DNA from: Corythucha ciliata
Lineage: Eukaryota; Arthropoda; Insecta; Hemiptera; Tingidae
Assembly (NCBI GenBank): GCA_038030265.1
Contig: CM075939.1
Location: 24,099,253 to 24,163,252, forward strand
Direction of reading: 5' to 3'
DNA length: 64,000 bases
The position numbers were made by a program, and so were the translations under genes. Position 1 is the first letter of the stretch. Each line of letters begins with the position of its first letter. Under the pieces are notes generated by a model, which saw only the letters and a program-made list of their open reading frames with translations, had not been told where the DNA came from and did not search any database. Below are positions 1-10,269 of this stretch, piece by piece.

Positions 1-116
1 GGCCGAAAATCGATTTGACGAAGAACTGAAAGAAATAAAAAAAATTAATGTGGAGAGACAACAACTATACCACCTGAAGTCTGAATAACTCCACGACAAC
101 ATGGCCAATTACGATT

Positions 117-459
117 TTAATGACAATCACAATGTGCGAGGAAGACGGTACGGTTATCATCAACCTGTAAGCTTCCGTAAAATAAATAACTGCACGCGAA
201 CTCCCCAGAATTAGCACGATTATCTCCAATTTCACCTTATAAGGGGGATTTCTAACATTTGTTTGTCGTATGACCAAACCAGTTATTAGGCCAGATTTTC
301 CTTCTCCCAATTTGTCTTCTGTCACACTAATGACGTGATTACTTTCGACCAGAGGACGCCCCTTGGTCATAGCCGCAGCCCCAGCATCTGGAAGAACGAC
401 GCGCTCGAAACCACAACACAACCTTATATTTGGTAATCCTCCTGAGGTCATGATTTTAT
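117..459 (-). CDS. last two exons of an unrecognised gene
   Basis: Two exons are read on the minus strand: 459-236, then 164-117, joined over a 71-bp intron (donor AAG|GTGAAA, acceptor CTTACAG|GT). The first exon is open for 74 codons after a split codon and contains LCCGFERVVLPDAG and SVTEDKLGEGKSG. The second adds VDDNRTVFLAHCDCH and a TAA stop. Splicing replaces the hydrophobic unspliced read-through with a short Cys/His-containing end, which supports the intron. The first exon follows an AATAG acceptor at 464-460, so the start lies upstream on the minus strand and was not found. I do not recognise the family. The coding claim rests on phase agreement, the splice signals and protein-like composition. 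Confidence 0.45.
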
Positions 460-1638
460 CTATTAAGTAACAATAAAAAACTATTTGAATGAGCTGCAGA
501 TTAATCCATCCTCCGACCAAAGCCATCAGGACACTGTTAATACAAAAAAAAAGAAGTGATTTAGACCCCGATAGTACAAAATGAATAACACAACGTACAC
601 GACAGAAGCGGATTATTTGTGCTTATGTAAATAATTACATGACTAATTGAATACCTAGATACCTATTTGATCTTTTATCACCGGCCGGTAAAAAAACAAC
701 CACAACAAAATAAAGTATTTTGAAATTGGAATGACAGTAATGGCAAGGGAGGTTTTTGTTCACTTGTCACCAGTACCGACGTGTTCCCCGCTAGAGTACT
801 CTGAACGCAATTTGCACGAGGCTCGTGACGCATGTCTCACGTTCAACACACCGTGCGCTGTGAGGTATGCCTCTGACACACGCAAAAAGGCACAAGTGGA
901 GACATAGCTAAATGTTTTTTATTTTTTGCTGAGTGCTGAAACTCCATAGAGAAACTCTTTTGACAGTGTCGCTTTCGAATTTTGAAATACAATATCTCCA
1001 AAAAAACAACTTGAACAACTTTGATGAAGTTACCAATTTAACGCTACATTTTTGAGTTACAGGCAACAACAAGCCAAGCCAGAAACACACACACACAAGT
1101 CAGAAAACTGAACTTTTTACCAACAATTTTGGTGGACTCGTGGTACTCGTGTACAACATCCATACGCACCACAAAATATTACCCCAAAATGTCATCAACT
1201 AGGAATTGTTTGTCCCGGAAGAAGTGTAAGAGCCTGACTTAAAATAATAAGCCTGCAGTATAAAATAATGTAAAGGGCTGTATCTCGGTAACTGTTGAGA
1301 AGATGATTGTTTTTCAACAGTGCATTTGTAGAAAAATGCTCGTTGACGTTGTACGAAGAATATTTTTTCGTAGAATGTGTAGTTTTGAAATAACAAGCAA
1401 AAACCCTTTTAAAATAGCGAATCTTCGCCCGCCCCAAACCCCAAAGTTTTCACTAAGAAATTTGAGAGCAAAATTCGAGCAACGCCTTAAAATTACATCG
1501 GTTTTGGAATTGTTTTTGGGTACTCCCAAAATTTTTACCAGACTGCTTCCAATATATGGGCATAAGGGAACTTATTTCTCACTTTAGGTAAACTTCCAGG
1601 GCGCATTGAGCTTCGTAAGTTGGAACACCTTTTCACAG
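460..1638. other. no supported gene
   Basis: AT-rich DNA between the minus-strand gene end and the retrotransposon LTR. A GC-richer patch at about 785-900 resembles, weakly, the ~110-nt repeat described at 6385 and 32993. I see no convincing exon or RNA gene. Confidence 0.4.
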
Positions 1639-1862
1639 GTGTTATGTGCCGGGTTAGCCACGTTACGGTTATCCCGAGTCGGCGGGTTGGATTGTAACCA
1701 GAATGAAAAGAATTGTTGTGTTTGTTGTTGTTGAATGGCCTCGTTGAAGAATGCTTGTAATAAATACTCTGCTTCTTAGATGTCTCGGGCGTAAGTTATT
1801 CAGTTAAAGCAACGTGCATTGAATCCCCCTCATCCCTCGATCTTCCGGAGTAAGATACGACA
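1639..1862 (+). repeat. probable 5' LTR
   Basis: The segment starts TGTTATGTG and ends TACGACA, giving TG...CA termini. It contains an AATAAA-type signal near 1759 and stops 3 bp before the primer binding site. The left edge is inferred from the TG terminus only, since there is no second LTR to align. Confidence 0.55.
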
Positions 1863-1865
1863 AAT

Positions 1866-1878
1866 TGGCGACGAGGAT
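1866..1878 (+). promoter_or_regulatory. primer binding site, tRNA-Ser(GCT) type
   Basis: TGGCGACGAGGAT is complementary to the 3' end of animal tRNA-Ser(GCT), which ends ATCCTCGTCG plus CCA. It sits directly after the LTR, where minus-strand DNA synthesis is primed in LTR retrotransposons. Confidence 0.75.
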
Positions 1879-1929
1879 TGGTTCGGTATACGGATGTCAG
1901 CGGATAAAGTCGCTCTCGGGTAAGAGCAC

Positions 1930-2598
1930 ATGGTCGTTCGGCATCCCGAGGATGCCGTCGTTCCGGAGGCCGTAAGTACGCCTAAAATGTCAGAAGTAGA
2001 GTTGAGGGGCGATGAGTCAGAGTTAAGTGAGTCAGACGGGCCTCAAGAGCTCAAGTCAGATGAGCCGAGTACGTCGTCGAGATCGGGTATAATCGGGGCG
2101 ATTCAACCGTTTTCCGAAGGGACTGAGCCCTTGGAGAACTACTTGGAGCGTTTAGATGCGTTTTTCCTCGTGAATCGTCTGCCAGACAGTGAAAAAGTCG
2201 CTTCTCTCGTAGTGTTGATTGGACCCCAAGTTTATCAACTCCTGAGAAACCTAGCGGTTCCTCGGAAGCCCATGGAGTTATCGTTCGTAGAAATAATTCG
2301 TGAACTTCGTCAGTATTACGCCCCAACAAAGTGTGAAATAGCAGAACGCTATAAATTTAATAAAAGGTCCCAACATCCCGGTGAGTTGGTGCAATCGTTT
2401 ATCGTGGCGCTGAAGGAACTTGCGTCCAGTTGTAACTTCGGATATTTCCTCGACCAGGCCCTTCTAGATCGACTAACCGTTGGCCTGTCCGAAGAAGCGA
2501 TGGTTCAACGTCTCATCGGAGAAAGCAAACTATCGTTTGACCCGGCGTGCAAAGTTGTCCTGGACATATGGCCGCCGTGCGTCGGGATGCAAAAGTAG
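1930..2598 (+). pseudogene. retrotransposon gag (capsid) remnant
   Basis: An open 222-codon frame starts with ATG 52 bp after the primer site. It has an acidic Ser/Glu-rich N-terminus and then a capsid-like region. That region has the gypsy gag pattern of LENYLERLDAFF, a long helix-rich stretch and LRQYYAPTKCEIAERYKF with HPGELVQSF. These are the usual landmarks of Ty3/gypsy capsid. The frame then ends, and the overlapping frame (from about 2547) continues into a basic Ser-rich linker and zinc knuckle. A frameshift therefore separates capsid from nucleocapsid. Confidence 0.75.
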
Positions 2599-3146
2599 TC
2601 AAAGACGAGTCAGCGTCGACGTCGTCATGTTTCACTGTTCGCTCCCGGTCTTTGAATAGGACAGTCAAGAAACCACTTCAGTTTTCAAGAAGTCCGTCGT
2701 CATCCGCCGCCAAAAGTCCGTCCAGAGGTGGCAATCCCCAAGGTGGTCGGAGGTCCGATCCGCCTTCATCGTCGTCATCGTGTGGCCACTGTGGAAGAAG
2801 GCATCGTGGAACGTGTCTAGCGTCGGAGTGGAATAATTGTTCCGTTGTCCAGGAAATCCAGTCTCGTTTTCCCAACGTCGTCACAGGTCATAACAACGAT
2901 CCGATCAGTCATCTTGAGGCTTCCCTAGTGCTTCAGTCGGGTGTCTCGCCTATTTTTCATAAGGCCCACAACGTACCCTACGCATTGAGGGACCAGGTTG
3001 TGCAGGAAATTAAGTCGTTGGTCGATAGTGGTGTGCTCTACAAAGTCCACCAAAGTCAGTGGGCATCCCCAGTGGTGTGTGTCCCGAAAAAAGACGGGTC
3101 GATTCGTTTTGTGCCAACTTTAAAAATACAATTAACAAGTACTTGA
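2547..3146 (+). pseudogene. nucleocapsid linker fused to RT N-terminus
   Basis: A 199-codon frame. Its first third is basic and Ser-rich and leads to a zinc-knuckle-like CGHCGRRHRGTC. Shortly after come RT landmarks: PYALRDQVVQEIKSLVDSG, then SQWASPVVCVPKKDGSIRF. The protease with its DSG/DTG site is missing between them, so this copy has an internal deletion. The frame is lost at a T run near 3112, where the RT sequence continues in the next frame. Confidence 0.75.
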
Positions 3147-3589
3147 AGTTAGATCACTACCCCTTGCCCTTAGTCGATGAGATCTTCCAGAAACTGGTTG
3201 ATTGTAAAGTATTTTGTCGTTTGGACCTAAAAAATGCATATTTGCAGCTCAAGGTGTCTGAGGCGTGTCAGCCTTTCTTGACAATTAACACCCTTTTGGG
3301 TTATATCGTTATTCTCGGTTAGTGTTCGGGATACCTGCGGCACCCTTGTATTTCAGTCGTCAATCGATCAAGTTTTGGAAGGAATTCCTAAGACCTGTGC
3401 CTACCTCGATGATATCATCTGTGGAGGGGCTGCAGAAGAAGAGTGCCTGAGAAATTTGTGGCAAGTGATCAAGACTTGAAATGACTTGATGGTGAATTTC
3501 GACTTCGAAATAAATTCTGTCCGAGAAATCACGATTAATCTTGTTTGACTCGAAATTGCCAATAGTAGTGACATCAGACAGCAGCTCAT
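3059..3589 (+). pseudogene. reverse transcriptase fragment
   Basis: The frame to about 3322 carries HYPLPLVDEIFQKL and FCRLDLKNAYLQLKV, which are RT palm and finger motifs of Ty3/gypsy. A further frame holds the catalytic AYLDDIICG at about 3396-3422, so the YxDD box survives as YLDD. After it the thumb and connection are mostly gone, with stops at about 3480 and 3547. The block is broken into at least three frames. Confidence 0.75.
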
Positions 3590-3951
3590 ACGGAGTGGGC
3601 GCTGTGCTCAGTCATGTCGTTGATGGCCAAGAGAGGCCGGTAGTCTTCGCGTCGGCAACCCTGACCGCCGCACAGAAAAATTACAGTCAGCTGGATAGAG
3701 AGGCGCTAGGAATCGTGTTCGCTGTGACAAAGTTCGAAAAGTATTTGTGGGGACGTTGTTTTACCCTTGTTACGGACCACCAGCCCTTGAAATATATCTT
3801 TAATCAATCAAAGTCGGTTCCTCAAATGGCCGCATCTAGAGTTCAAAGATGGGCTTTACGTTTGTCTGAGTTTAACTTCACGTTCAGTATAAAAAAGGTA
3901 GTTCGATCGGACACGCAGACGCGCTCTCACGTTTACCGTTACCGCGTGTGA
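3541..3951 (+). pseudogene. RNase H domain fragment
   Basis: Landmarks are VVTSDSSSYGVGAVLSH, FASATLTAAQKNYSQLDREA, and TDHQPLKYIF, all characteristic of the Ty3/gypsy RNase H. Just downstream the HADALSRLP motif that normally ends this region is present in the neighbouring frame near 3915-3940. A one-base slip at the A run near 3890 therefore separates them. Confidence 0.8.
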
Positions 3952-4215
3952 GACAGAAGATCTCTAGTGTGGCATACTTAAATAGGTTTCGAAGATAAAA
4001 TGCTGAGTTTTAAAGACGTAACTTCAGCTACTTCGGACGATCCAGTTCTAAGTAAAGTCAAGAGTATGAATAGCACGGGCTGGCTCGAGTCGTCCAAATT
4101 AGAACCATCGTTGCGTCAATTTTTTAAATTCCGTAATTCGTTCTCGAATCATGAAGGTTGTGTTTTGTACGGGCACAGAGTGGTTATTCCGGAGTCTCTT
4201 CAAGAAAAGGAGCTA

Positions 4216-5041
4216 ATAATAATAATAATAATAATGATAATTCACTCAGTAATCCACCATTTAGGAGCTTGATTTCGTCCTCGTTCACTATGCCAAATCT
4301 TTTCAAGATTGAATAAGTGTATGAGTAGGTAAACCGATCTGATCATGGCAGTTTGTTATTGTTACCTATGATAAATTCTTCAATTGTGTAACATGAAGAT
4401 CTTATCAAAATTTTTCTAATTTCCCTTTCAAATTTTTGGAGTTACTCAGTTCTCTAATTTCCTTAGGTAGACTATTGTATAAAGTAATTCCTGCATATTC
4501 TGCACTTTTTTTGTAGAAATGAGTTGCATGTTTATTAATGCAAAGCTTGTAGTTTTCCCGAGTGCAGTAATTATGCACATCTCCTTGATTTTTGAATTTA
4601 TTCAGATGTTTTCTCACTTGCTTAAGAATACTTAGGCCCGTATTCAGAAACCAACCTTAACCTTTACGTCTCCTTTAAGCGCTTCAAAACAGATGACACA
4701 TTTAATAAACCATCACATTTTTCAACTCCTTTAGTAAAGGCTTCGTAAAGGTGGGTTTCTGAATACGGCCCTTAGTATATAAAACGAGACAACAGTTAGA
4801 ATAGAATGCTTTTCGAAATATTTTCCGGGATTTCAAGTTAAACATTTTCTTGATGGTTCTCTTCTGTACTCGCAAAATTTGGTCTATCCCAGTAGCATTT
4901 CCCCATACCTCAATGGCATACAATTGTGCCTTGAAAAGTCCATTATAGATTTCAACAAGGTCACTAACACTCAGCAACCTTCTCAATTTACCTAGCATGT
5001 AACGTCCGTTTTGTATCCAGTCCAACGTAACACCCTGCAAG
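4216..5041 (-). mobile_element. 3' end of a LINE inside the gypsy integrase
   Basis: Read on the minus strand, the segment encodes the C-terminal part of a non-LTR retrotransposon reverse transcriptase. First comes a thumb-like region (GKLRRLLSVSDLVEIYNGLF, QLYAIEVWGNA, QKRTIKKMFNL). Then comes the conserved tail (YCTRENYKL, FYKKSAEYAGITLYNSLP). The element ends in an (ATT)n tail at about 4241-4216. It replaces the integrase zinc finger and catalytic core: gypsy sequence stops near 4215 and resumes at about 5042 with NGLAERAVQTVK. A MITE at 4635-4771 splits the LINE frame. Confidence 0.75.
4635..4771. mobile_element. foldback MITE, GGCCCGTATTC family, copy 1
   Basis: The 137-bp inverted-repeat element has termini GGCCCGTATTCAGAAACC and GGTTTCTGAATACGGCCC-like. 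It is flanked by TTA at 4632-4634 and TTA at 4772-4774, a 3-bp target duplication of the TWA type used by PIF/Harbinger transposons. It interrupts the LINE reading frame; removing it and one TTA restores a continuous frame across the site. A second copy lies at 27963-28100. Confidence 0.8.
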
Positions 5042-5048
5042 TAATGGG

Positions 5049-5663
5049 TTGGCGGAGAGAGCGGTGCAGACGGTGAAGTCTTCAGTCATAAGAAAGTTGG
5101 TTGCGCTCACGTCTGAGGTAAGCGATGCCAAGCTCCTCAATTCAGTAACGTCGTTTCTGGCTGGATATCGTAATACTCCATGTACAGTAACAGATAAATC
5201 TCCAGCGTCACTAATTTTCGCGTATCCTGTAAGATCAGCTATTAATTCAGTTACCACTTCAGATGGTCGCGACGCCCCGATAGGTGCGCCTCCCAAGTTT
5301 CAAATCAATGAAAAAGTCTTAGTAAGAGCTTCCCCCCCCCCTCAAAAGTTGTTAAAATGGGTTCTCTCCAGAGTCATGGAAGTTGTGAGTTCTCGAGTTT
5401 ACCTAGTTAAATTAAAAAATGGACACGTTCGAAAAGTGCATGCCAACCATATGAAGAAAAGTCAGTTGAGAGAACAGGAGCATCCTTCCGAAAGGCCTGA
5501 TTTTTCCCATGTTCCTGCCCCTCCTCCCGAAATACAAGTGAGTCAAGATGATAGCATCTCGAAGGAGGAAATGTCGCACAATGATAAGCCCGTAGTCCGA
5601 AAATCCGTGCGGTTTTCTCCAAACGTTGTTCTCCTTAATAGTGTTTCAAATTTTGTGATTTAA
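5049..5663 (+). pseudogene. integrase C-terminal region of the gypsy element
   Basis: The frame starts just inside the integrase core (AERAVQTVKSS) and continues through YRNTPCTVTDKSPASLIF, the end of the core. Then comes a KFQINEKVLVRA / YLVKLKNGHVRKVHANHMKK region, which is the usual Ty3/gypsy integrase C-terminal SH3-like fold. The tail is acidic and Pro-rich. The left part of the integrase was lost with the LINE insertion. Confidence 0.8.
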
Positions 5664-5764
5664 TTCGTATTTTGTGGCAGGGTGTGTAGTGTGTTGGTTT
5701 TTGAGAAATGTTTTTTTTTTTTTTTTTAACTGTTATTGATTTTTTTTCAAATTATGTAAGTGTA

Positions 5765-6715
5765 AGGTTGGCTTTAAGTTAAGTCGGACTTGAGGGAAAA
5801 AATGCATTGAACTTTATGTAAACAGGGTCATGCTTAACTAAGCCGAGGTGGTGAAATCCATCATTTAAGCATTTTTCATCTCCGCTTCGTTTAGATGCGC
5901 CTCTTTAGGACCCGGCGCCCCCGGGCAGTCACCTCTCCCCCTTTTAGTCGGAACTAAGTAAATAGTATATGTATCGGCGATAAAGATCTGGTTAATTTTC
6001 ATATTGTGAGAGTACCTAATTGCTAGACTTATTTACATGAATCAAATAAAAAATCCAACTAAAATAATTGAGCTTCCGGTTTCTTTAGTCATTTTCATCC
6101 CCCCCCCCTTCGTCTTCCCTTTCGTCGGTGTTGTCATCCCATGACGTACTGGACGTTTAACCCGCCGACGGTTTTCAGTCGGCTGTTTTTCTGTACTATG
6201 ATTACTACACGAAAACCGCCGCCGGTGGGAAACTGTCGTAATATGGCATCACCATAGACTTTAAAAACGCCCAGTGACTTGGAGACACGTGGAGGTTTTG
6301 TGTGAAGGTAACGGGCAAAAATTACGGACGACTTGTGCTAATTCCCCTTAGCGAAAGACGGTTAGTGAGCGTGGTTCGAATTATAAGACCGTAGCACGGT
6401 GTATTCGGCTTCGTGTGGGCGTGCAAAGCCGCATCACGCACCGTCTGAAACGTCTACGTATCAGGGTGCGAAAGTGCACAGCATGCAATCAGGCCGGGTC
6501 AAGAATCATCAGCCTTAATCAAGCCTGATGGGCTCGGGGGGGGGGGGGGGGTTAGTGGCTCATATGAGAAAGGGAGACCGAACGAGAAACAAATACACTA
6601 ATGGTGGATTTTACCACCACAGCTTGTTCGGCCTAGTTATACCGAACCTTAAGCTGACATTGAATTCAATGCATTTTTCCTCTTAAGTCCGACTTAATTT
6701 TAAGCCTATAACCTA
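5765..6715. mobile_element. ~0.95-kb element with long imperfect inverted termini
   Basis: The left arm (5765-5870) and right arm (6600-6715) are inverted copies. Shared words include TTAAGTCGGACTT, AAAATGCATTGAA and GGTGGTGAAATCCATCAT (right arm in reverse). No transposase frame is visible inside. A ~110-nt repeat (6385-6495) is carried internally. The edges are approximate. Confidence 0.5.
6385..6495 (+). repeat. ~110-nt dispersed repeat, copy 1
   Basis: TTCGGCTTCGTGTGGGCG and a later GAAACGTC / GTGCACAG ordering match 32993-33119 with indels. A more diverged relative lies at about 18239-18350. It may be part of a SINE; no tail was seen. Confidence 0.45.
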
Positions 6716-6716
6716 T

Positions 6717-7113
6717 AAAGGGGGAACTGCAGTAATGATTCCTCGATCCCCCTCCATTCAACCCTCGTCTACTACTCGGCATACATTTTCTCGCCTTATT
6801 TCTGCACCAATCCTGGTTTTTCAGGACTCGTTTTAATCTTCATGAAATTCGGCATATGCAGTAGTTTTCCTTTTTTCAAATAAGTCGAAAAAAAAACGTG
6901 AAATTACAAGGTAAAATAAGTTCAGGGCGAATTTAAAATAACTTCTGGGATGAAATTTGTAAAAAGGAAAACTACGGCATATGCGGAATTTCCTGAAGAT
7001 TAAAACGAGTCCTTAAGAACCAGGATTGGTGCAGAAATAAGACCAGAAAACGTATGCCGAGTGGTAGGCGAGGAATGATTGGAGGGGGGTCGAGGAATCA
7101 CCGGTGCAACTCC
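6717..7113. mobile_element. foldback MITE related to the TTAA family
   Basis: A long palindrome. The left terminus AAGGGGGAACTGCAG... and the reverse complement of the right terminus TTAAGGGGGAGTTGCA... both run into GATTCCTCGA and CCCCC. The arms extend inward for >150 bp (GCACCAATCCTGG, GGCATATGC). It shares layout and words with 7806-8193. The right flank is TTAA; the left flank is ATAA, a likely decayed TTAA. Confidence 0.6.
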
Positions 7114-7236
7114 CCCTTAAGACGAGGTGGTGAAATCCACCATAAGAGAGTGACAAGGAAAGTGATAGCGTCTATGTCACGTCACATACTCACACACATG
7201 GCATATTACGTTAAGGCGGGAGTTGAAATTAAATAA

Positions 7237-8227
7237 TAGGGAGTTACTGCATAACCGTCTGGTGGTTAACGTTAACGGTTATGTGACGTCATGATAAGCG
7301 TAAAATTCAAATTTTGAGTTTAAGCGTTAATCACAAACGTTTAAACACCGTATGAGGAGGTGTCTTATTAATTTATTTGAAGCAATTAAGTGCATATATG
7401 CCCTATCGTGTGTTCATGTTTTAGCGCAACTATTATTTGCAATAGGGAGTTATTGCATAGCCGTCTGACGCTTAACGTTAACGTTTACGGTTATGTGACG
7501 TCACCATAAGCGTACCGGTTTGAGTCGGTGGAAAAAGAGTTATTGCAAATTAGTTGCTCTAAAATATGAACACATGGTAGATGCACTTAATTGCTTCAAA
7601 TAAATTAATAAAACACCTCCTCATAATGGTATTAAACGTTTGTGATTAACGCTTAAACTCAAAATTTGAATTTTACACTTATCATGACGTCACATAACCG
7701 TTAATGTTAACCGTCAGACGGTTATGCAATAACTCCCTAATAACTCTTTTTCCACCGATGCAAACGGCTACGCTTATGGTGACGTCACATAACCATAAAC
7801 GTTAAGACAGGGTTTCAGGCGGGTTTCCTCGACCCCTTCCGAGTCACCCCTCGCCTAAACTTCACACATAAATTTTGGCTCCATTTCTGCACCAATATTC
7901 GATTTCAAAATCTAATTTCAATCTTCAGGAAGTTCTACAGTGACGTTAGATCTTGCTTTTCCAGATTTCATCCCTGAAATTACCTTAAAACACATTCAAA
8001 TTCTAAAGTGCTTTGGGGTTATTTTAGGGATAAAATTAGAAAAAGCAAGATCTAACGTCACTGTAGAACTTCCTGAAGATTAAAATGAGACGTTGAAATC
8101 GAATATTGATGCAGAAATGGAGCTAAAACTTATGTGCGAAGTTTAGGCGAGGGTTGACTGGGAAGGGGTTGAGGAAACCCGCCCGAAACCCCCTTAAGCG
8201 CCAGACGGCTTTGCCATAACTCCCTAA
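7237..8227. repeat. interleaved inverted repeats with TGACGTCA motifs
   Basis: TAGGGAGTTAYTGCATA termini occur at 7237 and 7443 (forward) and at about 7738 and 8227 (reverse). Arm lengths show that 7237-7442 pairs with 7540-7738, and 7443-7540 pairs with 7738-8227 (less its insert). The two palindromes are therefore interleaved rather than nested. Each arm carries GTGACGTCA or its complement near its outer end. A TTAA-flanked MITE sits in the last arm. No coding frame is seen. Confidence 0.6.
7806..8193. mobile_element. TTAA-flanked foldback MITE
   Basis: A 388-bp palindrome between TTAA at 7802-7805 and TTAA at 8194-8197. The terminus GGGTTTCAGGCGGGTTTCC matches the reverse complement of the right end with few differences. 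The arms extend to the centre (ATCTAACGTCACTGTAGAAC on the right arm, its reverse on the left). TTAA duplication is typical of piggyBac-like and some other cut-and-paste families; no transposase is present. Confidence 0.7.
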
Positions 8228-8229
8228 TT

Positions 8230-9858
8230 ATAAGATAAAAACGTTCCCAGCATTGCCAACTGGTATTTGACTTTTCCCGTCATGCCAACCACAAGGGCTA
8301 GTCACAAATCCGTCGAAATGTATTCTGTTAGGAGAATCCGTCAAATAAGTAATGCCGCCCTATAGTAGAAAAAAGTATTAATTTGCTCGTCTTGTGGGGT
8401 CAGTCTACAGCTATAATTGACTTATTGTCGGATAAAGTGTTGAAAAAGCGCAAAAAAGCTAAAATTGAGGAAAAATGCTCGTTCGTGGCAGAAATTTGGG
8501 GTTTTAAAAGAAGCCAAATCTAATAAGAAATGTGTGAATGAAAGAGCGAAAGTCAGCAAAATGTGGGTTTAAAGGAGCAAACCCAGAATAAAATAGTTTT
8601 TGAAAGAGCCCAAACCAAGAAATTTGGTTGTTGAAACCAATGAAACAGTTAAAATTCGCAAAATTAAGGCGAGAAATAGCAAAAATTGGGTTTTTAAAGG
8701 GGGTTTTTAAATCCGCGACAATTGGTTAGGGAAAAGCAAGAAGACGCGACAAAATTGTGTTATGAGAAAGCCCAAATCGCAACACGTGGTTTTCGAACTA
8801 GCCGATTTATGCCCGTATTTATGAACGTTCCTTGACATTAAGGAACCCTTGAAATTCATTAAAACAGATGTTTTTATTGTGATCAAAACTGTTCTAAACG
8901 GTTCCTTGACTCAAGGAAGCTTCAAGAAACGTTCATAAATACGGACCTTAGTTTTTGAAATTAATGAATAGCTCCGTTCCGTTGGACTATACTCCGAGCG
9001 GCACGAGATTTTGTAACCTTGCGGGTTATGATTGGGAATAACGGGGGGGGGGGTGAGAAAAGGTTAGTACTTTCAGTACTGATCGTGCAGCTCCGGACGA
9101 CAAACGCTATTATAATAGGTCACTCATTTGGTTCTAAAATGGAGGGAAAACGTCAATTCACGGCTAACATTGAGAAATAACGCTCATTAACGTGCCTGGA
9201 CTTAGTCAGGAGCAGAGCGGCGCAAGTATTGTTCTAAGTCACCAATTTTAATTTTATTTGAAGTAAAAATGTCCATACTATCCCCTAAATATCTCATCGA
9301 TAATTAAATTTTTGGTGACTATATGGTGCCCTAATAGTGGACAAAGCTGAACTTAGCGCCAACCAAAGCTCCCACATATTAACCAAGCGGCCACAAAATG
9401 GACATGATTACTCTGAAATCACATTTTTCATCAAACGAACTCCAGTTGGGTCCCAGGAGCCTGAACGTTTGGCCATATCAATCGATAAGCAACTGATCAA
9501 CTGACAATTAAGCCAAAAAGCCGCAAGTCTAAATTTGGCATTTTAAGAGAGCCAAAAGCGTTGTTTTCTTTGATCCTTCAAAATTGGGATTTGAATGCTC
9601 TAAATCCGTGTTTGGCTTTCTTTGGCTGGTTTTTCGTCGTCCACCTGTAAATACGGCACTGCTCTCAAGACTCTCACTGCCTGAGCCTCACTATCACTCT
9701 CCCTCATGCCATTTCACTCTCACTCTCTCTCGTATGGTCTCCCTTCTTCCTAAGAGCCTCTCAAGAAGACATTTCCGTAACTATGGTTCAGGTTTTCTGA
9801 TGAACAGTTCTGTTAATTATTGAGTAAGATGGGTGCGAAAAGAAGGGATTCACGATTA
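8230..9858. repeat. degenerate short-repeat region, no gene
   Basis: From about 8440 to 8800 the sequence cycles through AAATTGGGTTTT plus CCAAATC words, related to the family at 47640-48560. A MITE (8810-8947) follows. Then comes scattered sequence with the reverse of the GAATTAGCG family near 9150-9200. No exon was found. Confidence 0.45.
8810..8947. mobile_element. foldback MITE, CCCGTATTTATGAA family, copy 1
   Basis: A 138-bp palindrome with ends GCCCGTATTTATGAACG and CGTTCATAAATACGGACC, flanked by TTA at 8807-8809 and 8948-8950. The second copy (56806-56943) is the same length in the opposite orientation and is flanked by TAA. Confidence 0.75.
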
Positions 9859-10005
9859 TTACGGTATATAAGAACATTTATACACCGCATAGCCGCCACC
9901 GTGCCACGCCCCACCGTGATAGCTCGCAACGCCAATGGTGATAAGTGTCGCGACAATTATCACCACGGTCAAAAACATGCCTGGGCAGTGCACACGCGCA
10001 GCCAT
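9859..10005 (-). CDS. possible 48-residue membrane or secreted peptide
   Basis: An ATG at 10005 opens a 48-codon frame to a stop at 9859. A short basic N-terminus (MAARVHCPG) is followed by a strongly hydrophobic stretch (about residues 10-28, FLTVVIIVATLITIGVAS) and a Gly/His/Tyr-rich tail (SYHGGAWHGGG). Base composition is more GC-rich than the neighbourhood. A similar hydrophobic word occurs in the divergent frame near 10430-10510. It could be a signal-peptide exon, a stand-alone small peptide, or chance. No splice or promoter evidence was found. Confidence 0.3.
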   Translation of the reverse strand: MAARVHCPGMFLTVVIIVATLITIGVASYHGGAWHGGGYAVYKCSYIP

Positions 10006-10154
10006 ACGATACTTAAGACCGACTAATTGGACACCTATACCTATACTTTTCTTTTCTTCGTCCTTCGTAGTAAACCTACTCCCCACTCCCCTATTCTTAC
10101 AAGTGGAAAATATAGACACGGAACTTTTCATATACAAGAAGTAAAACACATTTA

Positions 10155-10269
10155 GGCCCGTATGCTAAGTCGTTCCTCGAAGTTCCCTCCACCTCAAAGC
10201 TCCCTCACAAACTGGAAAAATTATAAAATAATGATTCTACAGTTTGCGAGGAATGTATTGGAAATATGG
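10155..10269. mobile_element. foldback MITE, GGCCCGTATGC family, truncated copy
   Basis: The segment begins GGCCCGTATGCTAAGTCG and matches 29677 onward, including AAACTGGAAAAATTATAAAA and the TTCTACAGTTTG arm. The right terminus is shortened. Confidence 0.65.

Larger units (their letters stand above)
1639..5663 (+). mobile_element. decayed Ty3/gypsy-class LTR retrotransposon
   Basis: The order is 5' LTR, tRNA primer site, gag, zinc knuckle, reverse transcriptase, RNase H, integrase C-terminus, which is the Ty3/gypsy order. No 3' LTR matching 1639-1862 is visible downstream, so the right end is lost. The protease is absent: the zinc knuckle at about 2785-2830 runs within a few dozen codons into the RT N-terminus. 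The RT-RNase H connection is shortened, and the integrase zinc-binding and catalytic core have been replaced by a LINE fragment at about 4216-5041. Several frame changes fall at homopolymers (about 3112 and 3890). The copy is non-functional. Confidence 0.85.

Noticed and set aside
785..900. Possible minus-strand exon
   Set aside because: The phase does not fit the exon at 459, and the patch resembles the dispersed ~110-nt repeat.
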